From Pleurotus ostreatus/Saccharomyces cerevisiae fusant (Eukaryota; Opisthokonta), in assembly GCA_024196135.1 (NCBI GenBank), contig JAMQCK010000727.1:1-16987 (forward strand): a stretch of DNA of 16,987 nucleotides. The letters are read 5' to 3'. Below the pieces are notes generated by a model. It searched no databases and had not been told where the DNA came from. It saw only the letters and a program-made list of their open reading frames with translations. Made by a program: the position numbers and the translations under genes. Below, piece after piece: positions 1-8,460 of this stretch (the stretch's first letter is position 1; every line of letters starts with the position of its first letter).

Positions 1-1209
1 GTGCGCTTCCGCGTCGTGCCCTCTGGGCGGCCAGAGGATTTCGCGGCGGGACACGACCTGCTGACGTCCGAGGGCGTGGTGTGGGGCCCGCGGATGTATC
101 GGCTAGTCCACCCCTTCAAGCCTGGGCAGCCGCGGGGATTTAAGCTCTCTGACGAGGAGCTCAGGAGCGAGTACTACCGCAGGGACCGGGGCACACCGAT
201 CAGGAAGAGCAGCAAGCTGCGGTACCAGTCGCGTCAGGGGGAGCTGCTGGACTACCTGACCGACTTTCACATAAGTGAAGAGGACTTGGGTAAGTGGTCT
301 GCATAGGGCCCTTCTTGATGCAAGCTGACGAGCGATAGAGAAGGCAAAAATGGTCTGCAGTCATGGCCCACAGAACAGCTACCATTCTCGACAGCAGTTT
401 ACCATTGAAAGCCTCAATGAGCCCTTCACTTTGCCGTTAGGCTTGGGTAGAGTACGTCGTTGATGTCGTGTTGCTCTCTTGATTGCCAACCGTTAAGCAG
501 AGCGTGCGTATGATCACTCCCAACGGAATCCATGTCCTTCGGCTGCAAACTATATGGTCGATTGCGCGAATGCCGGTATGGGATGGTTCGTCCTTCCTTT
601 GAAGCTCTTGCGAATCGCCGCTCAGGTCTTCCTCCCACAGGACTCGTCCGCGCTCGTCTCGAGCTCTCTACCCTGAACGAGCACGTCAACACGCGCACGG
701 TCGTCATCCGCATCCTCGACATCCTCGACGGGCCCCGCCTCGTCTGGCACGGCGCAGCCGGCGGCGTTGATGAGTCACAAGATGTCGACGAGGCCGCCAT
801 CGAGCCCGAACCCACGGAAGTTCGCAAGCGTGTCGGCGTCTGGGCGAACTCCTTCGAGTCCACCACCTCCGACCGCGGCTGGTCCGACTTCGACGTGATC
901 CATCTCCCGCGCACGAGCGCCTCGCAGCCGAAGCGCATGCTCGACGCGCTCGATGAGTCCGAGGCCTCAGAGGCGTACATTGACCACGCGAGCGGGAGCC
1001 GCTTAAGGGGGCGGCCGGCGAATACGAAGTCGTTCGTGTTCACGCCGGTGCCCAAGCCGGGCGCGCTGCTGCCAAACCCGAGGTGGCCGGCGAAGGTGTG
1101 GTCAGTCAACGTGGACGATGGGCTGCCAACGAGCAGAGCGTTGCTCCCGCTGGTAGACCTTTACATGAAGCAGAAGGAGATGGAGTCCGCGTCTAGGGCA
1201 TTACAGTGA
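1..1209 (+). CDS. Unrecognised protein, 3' portion (5' end outside window)
   Basis: I do not recognise the family. The proposed structure is an exon running in from the left edge to 289, an intron at 290-640, and a last exon at 641-1209 with TGA at 1207-1209. The donor at 290 is a perfect GTAAGT and the acceptor at 640 is a pyrimidine-rich CCCACAG. The two exons join in phase (G+GA), giving 285 residues in the window. Codon use supports the boundary: third positions are strongly C/G from 641 on, but not between 361 and 640. The protein is hydrophilic. The first exon is rich in Arg/Lys and Tyr, and the last has acidic patches, a short basic stretch (RLRGRPANTK) and a Pro-rich piece (FTPVPKPGALLPNP). 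No signal peptide, membrane segment or catalytic motif was seen. Alternatives are that the gene ends at TAG 438-440 after a shorter intron (290-360), or that 532-1209 is a separate gene starting at ATG 532 or 580. The join is inferred. Confidence 0.55.
290..640 (+). other. Probable long intron of the first gene
   Basis: This 351-nt stretch has a GTAAGT donor and a CCTCCCACAG acceptor, and joining across it keeps the reading phase. It is much longer than the other introns here. It also contains an internal CTGCAG acceptor (360) preceded by a GCTGACG branch-like sequence, and a weak donor at 397. A small 36-nt exon (361-396) could therefore be included, and that form also keeps phase. The sequence cannot decide between the two forms. 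Confidence 0.5.
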
Positions 1210-1495
1210 CGGGCGCTGTCTCTTGATCCGCATCTTTTTGTCTGTATATATACCTCGTAGTAATCACCTATCCTCTGAATATTGGACGTACTGGGCCCCA
1301 TTCAGGGGATGGTCTTGTCTTTACCCAGGAAAGGCGGGTCCCCCCAGAGAGAGCGCCACAAAAGGAAGCTTTGTCTGTGTTTGCGCCCAGATCATCTCCT
1401 CACGACTGGCCACAACGGATCAGCGCGTCTTGTTTCCCACCTTGACCTCGAATACTGCCCCCTCAGAACCACAAAAACATCAGCAGCCACCCAAG
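1210..1495. other. Intergenic: 3' end of first gene and thp3 promoter/5'UTR
   Basis: This gap of 286 nt separates two co-directional genes. It holds a short TATATATA tract near 1245, about 250 nt before the thp3 start. No convincing ORF, RNA gene or repeat was seen. Confidence 0.5.
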
Positions 1496-3319
1496 ATGTC
1501 AATGTCGCAGGATTCGTGGCCACCGGCTCTCAAGTTCGTCTGCCGCCGTGTCACCCCACGCCGCATACGCTGACGACCTGTGCAGAGACTGGGTCTCCAA
1601 GTGCCTCGGAATGATGACTGACCTCAACCGCGCGGAAGCGCAAGCGGAATTGAAACAGGTAATCCATGATGCGTTCGTCAGTAAGTCCCTTTGGACGACC
1701 GACTGGTCTGGGATGCAACTCCAAAGGTGCCGTCTCGTCTGACAACCCCGATGTCTGCTTCTGATGCCCTCCAGCCTCATACCCAAGCCGATGCCCGTGG
1801 TGAACAATCTCAAGCGGAAGAAGTGCGTGGTCGTCTTATAGCATCTATTCCATAAGCTGACCTCGTTCTCCTGTGGCAGAACCAACCACGCAATGGAGCC
1901 CCCGACTACGAAGAAACAGAAGAAGAACGCGCTCAAGAAAGCTGAAGCCTCCCGAACCTTTGACCCCAACGACCGAGCCGCGCTCGATCGCCGCGCGCAG
2001 CGTTTCCAACGTGAACACGAGATCGAGCGCCAGAAGAATCTTACCAGTCAGACCGCCAATCTCCATCTCAGTCATCATCCGCGTTATGCTCACACACCCT
2101 TCGACCAATCCGCCGAGCCTGAGGGCGATCCTGTGCGTGACATACCCCTTGCGTACTCCTCACATCCTGACAAGCCTCAGAACGTTGTGGATTGGGATCG
2201 GTACACCATTGTTGGGACTTGTACCGAGCTCTTCAAGGACTACCTTCGGTTGACGAGTGTATGTGCGTTCTTCTTGTATGCGACATTCAAACAGAGTATT
2301 CGCAGGAACCGAAACCGGAGCAGATTCGCCCGTTACCCATCCTACAGCAAGCTTTTGAGCAAATCAAGATACGTTTCCGCAACCGAGCACCATACAACTG
2401 GATCTGTAACCAGCTGAAGAGCCTGCGCCAAGACCTTGTCGTGCGTTGCCACCCCTCTGCGCCATTGCTGCGTACATAACCCCTTCGCAGGTGCAGCGCA
2501 TAAAGAACGAGTTCACAGCCAAAGTGTACGAGTCGCATGCACGCATGGCGCTTGAGAATGTACGTAACCATGACCTAGACTCAGGCCCGCAAACTCACTG
2601 TCCGTGCAGAACGATATGGTGGAATACAACCAGTGCCAGGCTACCCTGAAGACGCTTTACGAGCTCGGGATACCTGGCGCTCACAACGAATTCACCGCCT
2701 ATCGCATTCTCATGCTGCTGCACGGGCGCAATCGCAGCGGTACGCTACTCCTTCCTCATCCCCCTCCTTCCGTGCGCTAACAGGCCCTTCGCAGAATCAA
2801 ATCTCTACGTAGGTCAACTAACGGCACAGCAGAAAGAGGACAAGGCGGTGCAGCATGCTTTGAATGTGCAGCGGGCGCTGGCGCTGGGGAACTACCACCG
2901 GCTCATGCGGCTATACGAGGAGGCACCGAACATGAGCGCGTATATCATGGACCACTTCATCCCTCGGGAACGCGCGCGCGCGTTGATCTGCATCACGAGA
3001 GCGTACGTTGCTTTACCCTACCCCTTCCCTTCTTCCTCCCCCTCACCACACATATGCCTCGCTTCCCTCCCCTCTTCTCCTCCGCAATCGCACTGACACA
3101 TCTTTTCTCCCCAGATATAAGCAGATCCCAATCAGCTTTCTCCAGAACGAGCTCTGCCTGGAGACGCCTGAAGGCACGCACCAGTTCCTGCAAGAGTACG
3201 GGTGCGCCATATACACGCCGGACGCGAAGAGTGTCGACTGCAACGCGATCGACCAAGTTACGCTTCAGAAGACCTTCGAGCAGAAGTATCGCAAGATTAA
3301 CATCAAGGGGGCTATATAA
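1496..3319 (+). CDS. thp3: THP3/LENG8-like SAC3/GANP-domain protein
   Basis: Nine exons: 1496-1533, 1586-1726, 1775-1822, 1880-2258, 2306-2440, 2491-2559, 2610-2739, 2795-3002 and 3115-3319, coding for 450 aa. All phases agree and all eight introns are GT-AG (47-112 nt). The N-terminus carries the family signature WPPALKDWVSKCL (residues 8-20). A basic, charged linker with KKQKKNALKK lies near residues 87-96. The SAC3/GANP (PCI-like helical) domain runs from about residue 175, starting at DWDRYTIVGTCTELFKDYLR (from 180), and continues through motifs such as APYNWICNQLKSLRQDL and RIKNEFTAKVYESHARMALE to the C-terminus. In yeast, Thp3 works with Csn12 in transcription elongation and pre-mRNA maturation, and the human homologue is LENG8; the role here is inferred from the family. 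The start is the first of two close ATGs (ATGTCAATG). A nuclear location is expected. I am confident of the family and less sure of the symbol, because Sac3, Thp3 and other GANP-domain paralogues share the domain. Confidence 0.92.
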
Positions 3320-3372
3320 GGGATGGGGCGGGGCGAGTCTCCTCACGTGGTTCTCTGTGATGGATCATGACC

Positions 3373-3540
3373 CGCGCTGTGGTCTACGCCCGGTGCAGTC
3401 GTCAACGGCGAGCTCGGTGCCCTACGGTGGGCGTCGCGCCATGGTCTACGGCGCGCTGTGCCACTCCGCGTGCGCGGGCTATACGGCGTGCGGTGCCCTA
3501 TAACGGGCGCGGTACTCTATGGCCTGCGCTACTCTACGAC
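3373..3540 (+). repeat. Degenerate GC-rich repeat around CTAYGG
   Basis: Variants of GGTNCYCTAYGG recur, with CTA cores at 3384, 3422, 3446, 3479, 3498, 3517 and 3534. The last three are 17-19 nt apart. The copies are imperfect and may be a decayed minisatellite. Confidence 0.35.
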
Positions 3541-4621
3541 CTCCACTGCCCCCACCGCTCTCGCTACCTCCGTCTTACGACAGCGGTGGCGATTCTATGC
3601 TCTCTATGGTTATTTATTCATCTCTTTATCCTTCTCATGCTGTTCTTCCTTCTCTTCATGGTCCTTTTCGCCTCTGGCATGGGCTCATTCTCCTCTTGCA
3701 AGGGACCTTCCTCCTCCTGCATAGGCCCATCACTCACATTCCGGTTACTTGTGCCTCCCACTCACGTCTGTTTGCTGTATCAGTCTACCATGTTTTCTGC
3801 ACGGCTTTCGGAATAGACTTATGATCTTAAGTATCTTCTCTCGGTTGCTCTTCGGCGGATGTGGGGTGAGGCTGTCTGGCGTAATGGCTGCAGGTCATGA
3901 TATCTCATTACCGACTTCACCTGCGGCTTGATACTGGTAGGTGGCATTATCCTGACCATGTCGCGCTGAACGACTTTCTTACCAGCTTCCGTCGGTGCCG
4001 GCGACTTCGAGCGCTATGCAAGGTCTTCCACCCAATACGTCTCGCTGCAGCCTTCGGTCTATGGAACCTCTCCGGCGCCTCTTCGTCTATATACGTGACT
4101 GAATGGGCACTAGCAAGTGAGGCATCAGCTTCCCGCGATTCAGGTGTCGACTCAGCAATTCAGCCTCGGATATCCTCGAGCCCTTCTTTTGAAACTGTGG
4201 GGCTATTGTCATAGACTGAGCTCGCCTGCTTTCCCGTCGATTCACTCCTGGTTCACCGTGAGTACAGGCCTTGGGGATTGGCTTCCGTGGAGGACTCCGA
4301 AGAGACCGCCGATACGAGAATCCCTATCACAGGACGTTGTCCATGTGCGTGCCGTGCGTGTTCTTCAATCGTGTCGTGCGTATCCTTCACTCGCGCCTGA
4401 TGCACGTATCTTATCGTCTATACAGTCCACGGCTCTGAAGGGCCGCGACACGCCATTCGGATGCTGCCTGTCCTCCGAAGTCAGCATCGGAAGATGGGGA
4501 ACGATACCCAGAAGGCGAGCAACGGCATCGCAAGACGGGGGACGGCCTCCGGAGAATGAGGAACGACATCACGGGTTATCGCAGCCGTATGGTCAATGAT
4601 CCCTTCGGTGTCGCGCGCCGT

Positions 4622-4630
4622 GCATAAAGG
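4622..4630 (+). promoter_or_regulatory. TATA-like element of the first S28 gene
   Basis: GCATAAAGG lies 79 nt before the ATG. It is kept at the matching place (8398-8406) in the second copy, embedded in a longer conserved block, which suggests a core promoter element. It has not been tested. Confidence 0.45.
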
Positions 4631-4700
4631 CGTCCCTCGTACGCGCATGCGTGCGCGGTTCCCTTCCCCTCACCAGTCGCACCAGACCACCTCCGCGACC

Positions 4701-6890
4701 ATGGTGCCCCTTGGGATCCGGAGCCTTCTCGCACTAGCGTTGGCCACGCTCACCGTCCGTGGCAAGCTCTCGGACGGCCGTGCGCACCTGAACGTCCCGC
4801 CGCGCTCGCCCCCGCCGCTGCCCCCAGGTCCGCCACCAACGGGGCCCGTGACGCATGTGAATGGGACGGTGTTGGCGGATATTAGCACGCCGCAGTACAT
4901 CGACATCCCGATTGACCACAATGACACGTCGCTGGGAACGTTCTCGACGCGGTATTGGGTGAATTATGAGTATTACGAACCAGGCGGACCCATCATCTTC
5001 ATGAACATGGGTGAAGTCAATGCAGAGGGTACGTGCGATCCTTTGGAGATGCCCCCAGTTGCTGAGCTTTTCGAAAGGCTACACGCACTATATCACGAAT
5101 AGAACCATCAACGGCCTCATTGCTCAGCAGGAGAGCGGACTGCTCATCATCATGGAGCATCGTGTACGTGCTGCCATCCCATCTCGCAAATGGAAAGGAC
5201 GCAGTTGCTGACGCGCGTTATCCACCGACCGTAGTTCTATGGCCAAAGCAACCCATACCCAAACCTTAACGAGGACTCGCTCAAGTATCTGTCCATCGAG
5301 CAGGCCATACAGGACAACGTCTACTTCGCGCGCAATGTCAAGCTGGACGTAGAGGGTGATACATCGCCAGAGGCCACACCGTGGATCCTCATCGGGGCTA
5401 GCTATGCGGGCGCGCTGACCGCGTTCCAGAAGGTTGCGTGAGTAAACATGGGATCTGCACGTTCCCTTGGTATGCTGAAGCCAAACTACAGGGAACCTGA
5501 CGTCTTCTACATCCACTATGGCTCTTCGGCGGTCATTGAGACTCAGGTGTAAGTGTCCACTTCTGCACTTCGTCTCATACAATGAGTATAACTCTTTCCA
5601 GCGATTTCCACGAGTACTTCACGCCCATCCGCCAGAACATGCCCGCCAACTGCTCCGCGGACGTCCAGGCCGTCATCGCTCACATCGACGAGGTCTTCAA
5701 AGGGGACAACGAAACCGCGCAGACGGAGATTAAGGAGATCTTCGGGTACAACGCATCGTATAGCAACTACGATGTCGCTGGATCTCGTGCGTCCCTCAGT
5801 GCCGCCAACCTCGGTCGTTGTAACTAATTGCATGCCACCGACCTCATAGTCCGGAACAACATCTGGGACTGGCAATCGCTGCAGCCGTACACCGCATCGG
5901 ACGGAGGAGAGCTCGCGTTCTACGAGTTCTGCGATGCCCTGGAGGTGAAGGATCGCATGGCCAGTGGTCCGGAGGGCTGGGGTCTCGAGCATGCGCTTCG
6001 AGCGTGGGGTGCTTATTTCTCTGTCAGTCGGTTCATCTGTGCCTGCCATGTACACCTCTGACGCTCTTCTGCAGGGCACGACCGTCGCGAAGTGTGAGCA
6101 CGGCTGCGAGACATTATCAATATTCTTGCTGATCCTTTTCTCGGCGCAGTGTGCGCGGATATCGACCTGAGCGAGTGCGTCAAGGGCACCTCTGCATCGC
6201 CCGAGGACGACCATCCCGTAGACGACGCCGGGCGTTCTTGGACATGGCAAACGTGCACACAATTCGGCTGGGGCCAGGTAAGCCTGTGCGTATGATGTAT
6301 GGAATGTCCTCAATGACCACCTGTGTAGATCGGCGCACCAGAGAATGAACCTACGATAGTCTCGCGTCTGACGACCGTTCAGACGGATGTCATCGTAAGT
6401 CGAAGTCTTATGACTGCTCCAGAGAAATGGTCTTGCTGATGCACATTTCAGGACTACTGCACGTACTACTTCCCGGAGAATTTCCCCGCCTATGGACTGC
6501 CGCGGACGAACGAGACTAACGCGCGATACGGTGGCTGGTCGATGCAGGGCGAGCGCATGATCTTCGTGAATGGCAACAGTACGTTACGAGCTTTTGCTTT
6601 CATTCCTTCATCGTTTCTCGTCTATGATTCGATGAGAACTCACTCATACTGACCTCTTTGCAGACGATACCTGGCGCGAGGCCTCGATGTCTGCGCAGCA
6701 AACGACTATCCCCGTCAGCACCGCCTCTCAGCCCATCTTCCTGGAGAATGGCTTCCACTCGTCCGATGTCATTGCACGCGCGGCGATTGAGCCCACTGTC
6801 GCACAAACGCAGAAAGAGATCCTGGAGATTGTTGGTGGGTGGCTCGCGGATTGGGAGTCGTACAAGGAGGAGCGTAGGCGCAGAATATAG
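4701..6890 (+). CDS. Secreted serine peptidase, family S28 (copy 1)
   Basis: Eleven exons: 4701-5028, 5078-5163, 5235-5437, 5492-5548, 5602-5786, 5850-6022, 6075-6093, 6150-6277, 6329-6394, 6452-6578 and 6664-6890, coding for 532 aa. The start ATG (context ACCATGG) begins a signal peptide of about 21 residues (MVPLGIRSLLALALATLTVRG), followed by a Pro-rich stretch (residues 33-49). The S28 landmarks are all present: the nucleophile Ser194 in GASYAG, Asp459 in NGNNDTW and His489 in ENGFHSSD. Several N-glycosylation sequons (NGT, NDT, NRT, NCS, NET) fit a secreted enzyme. Family S28 includes lysosomal Pro-Xaa carboxypeptidase, dipeptidyl peptidase II and fungal secreted prolyl peptidases of about 525 aa, which match this length best. 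The enzyme probably cleaves proline-containing peptides, often at acid pH. Exon 7 is only 19 nt. The gene looks intact; the stops in the raw frames all lie in introns. The exact specificity (endo- or exo-peptidase) cannot be read from the sequence. Confidence 0.95.
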
Positions 6891-6892
6891 AA

Positions 6893-6948
6893 GTGAGTGT
6901 TGCGGAACGCAAACGAAGTTCATCAGCAGTTGCTTACCACTTGCCTAG
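6893..6948 (+). other. Possible 3'UTR intron of the first S28 gene
   Basis: GTGAGT begins 3 nt after the stop codon TAG (6888-6890), and TTGCCTAG ends at 6948, giving a 56-nt interval like the coding introns nearby. No equivalent was seen after the second copy. It is a motif-based inference. Confidence 0.4.
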
Positions 6949-8397
6949 GACCCCACGTGAACATACCGTTCCGTCGTCCTAGATGGCATGAATCCTGACC
7001 GTCAGTTATCGACTCAAATTGCCAGAGTGGTATCATCCAGAATCGCGTAGGATATTCAATGGCATAACCTTCCTTATGACATTGCTCACTGTCTGTTGGT
7101 GAATATTGTGAATCTCTGGTAGAAGTAGATGAGTGCTTGTACAAGCTGACTCAAGAAAGAAAGCCTGCGGACTGCTGCAAACACGGATCTTAACATTCTG
7201 TTCAGCTGAGCATAGGGGTTTCCCACGCACGGAAGGGCCGCCTTCATTCCGCATTAGGAAGGAGTCCACCTTACTTCTTACCCTCAACTCGAACTCATCG
7301 TGCATCGCTAGGCCGTCCGAGTAGCGCGTCGAGCACGAGCTCCGAATGGATAGCAGCTTTAAACTTCGTGAACGAAAGGCTCTTGAATCTCACAGCATGT
7401 TGTGACGCGTCCGGAGCGTTGTCGACGTCTGAAAGTGTCGTGAGGCGCATTATAGCCGAGGGACGACCACTCTGCGCCGCCTTCTACGCCCTGCCTGTGA
7501 CTTCTGTGCAGCAGCTCCGAGGACTCTTCACCCGCGGGCGAGCTGGACAAGACGCGGGCGTGTGGATCATCACGTCTCATACAGCGAGAGAGAGTCGGAG
7601 GGTCGCACGACCGACGTCAACACCGACACCTCACACGCTTTAAATTGAGGCTGCAAGACGCCCAAATCTCTTCTAAGCCCGCCGCCTCACATGCTCGAAC
7701 GCAGTGAATACTTGATACAAACACCGGTCAATTATTTTCCCAATTCGCGACGGCTGCTCACTGAGCGTACAGGCCATTGTCCGGTATCATGAATTGTCCC
7801 TGCTATGTCACCCTCATCTATCTTCTTCCCAGCCTCCGTCAGTGTCAGCGCGCTCTCTGTCTCCCTTATGCGCGGTCTTCAAAGTCCATCCATAACCCTC
7901 GCGGCAACCATCGGTTGACAGGGCCTTATCAGCGCCTTTTCGTGCATATGTGCGGATGAATAGCGTTAAGGACGAACTCTGATCATGTGTAGTGCTCCTG
8001 CTTTTCCGAGGATGGACTCGTGCGTGAGCCCTCAGTCTCCCGTGGGCTTACTCCTGGTCTCCCGTGGCCGCTCCGAAAGTCCAATTAGCTACCCTCTCCT
8101 TTCCCCTGCATGCATTCCCTGTCTCCGAAGGCTCCAACGATGCGGGGATCCTCATCCCAGGCCAGCAACCAGGTGCACATCGTGCGTCTTCTTTTATTCT
8201 TTCGTCGCGCCTGAAGCACGTATCTTACCAAATAACCAGCCCACAGCACTCAAAAACCGCGACACGCCAGTCAACGTCGGACGTGGCCTGTCTGTAGAAC
8301 GCTCCATCGGACGACGGAAGGTGAAGAACGGCTTTCGAATGATGAGGAACATTATCACCGCCGTTTGGGTGAACATCACTGGGGTGTCGCGCGTTAT

Positions 8398-8406
8398 GCA
8401 TAAAGG
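8398..8406 (+). promoter_or_regulatory. TATA-like element of the second S28 gene
   Basis: GCATAAAGG lies 63 nt before the ATG, inside the conserved block GTGTCGCGCGTTATGCATAA, and matches the element of copy 1. Confidence 0.45.
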
Positions 8407-8460
8407 TAGCCCTAGTAGGGGCATACATGCGCGCCTCCATCCCCCTTCAAGCACGACACC

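Larger units (their letters stand above)
3320..4700. other. Intergenic region with degenerate repeat and first S28 promoter
   Basis: This is 1.38 kb between thp3 and the first S28 gene. Positions 3366-3545 hold a GC-rich degenerate repeat around CTAYGG. Positions 3580-3740 are pyrimidine-rich. From roughly 4230 onward, and clearly from 4391, the sequence matches the region upstream of the second S28 gene, so it is the duplicated promoter. Open frames here (for example 4117-4599) have no coding character. Confidence 0.6.
4391..6890 (+). repeat. Tandem duplication, copy 1 (promoter plus S28 gene)
   Basis: This copy is homologous to 8205-10795. The shared upstream blocks are TCGCGCCTGA followed by GCACGTATCTTA (4391-4413 against 8205-8227), CCGCGACACGCCA (near 4443 against 8257), GTGTCGCGCG, and GCATAAAGG (4622 against 8398). 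The coding exons align one to one. Weaker similarity (ACTCCTGGT; TCCGAAG...CGAT...ATCC) reaches back to about 4245 against 8048. Confidence 0.85.
6891..8460. other. Spacer between the two S28 genes
   Basis: This is 1.57 kb. It holds the 3' end of copy 1 (with a possible 3'UTR intron), then about 1.1 kb in which I see no convincing gene on either strand. From about 8048 it is the duplicated promoter of copy 2. The open frame at 7368-7643 lacks an ATG start, known motifs and a splice partner. One ACGCGT occurs at 7405-7410. Confidence 0.55.

Noticed and set aside
426..1109. Antisense 227-aa open frame
   Set aside because: It lies opposite an exon with strong C/G third-position bias, which creates long antisense frames. 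Its composition is Ser/Arg-rich with no motif.
4117..4599. 160-aa open frame before S28 copy 1
   Set aside because: It overlaps the duplicated promoter block, and the matching frame is not kept upstream of copy 2. No coding bias was seen.
5543..6313. Antisense 256-aa open frame across S28 copy 1
   Set aside because: It overlaps several exons and introns of a well-supported gene and is only a shadow of its codon bias. The same applies to 8194-8853 and 10187-10858 across copy 2.
7368..7643. 91-aa open frame in the S28 spacer
   Set aside because: It has no ATG start, no motif and no supported splice partner.
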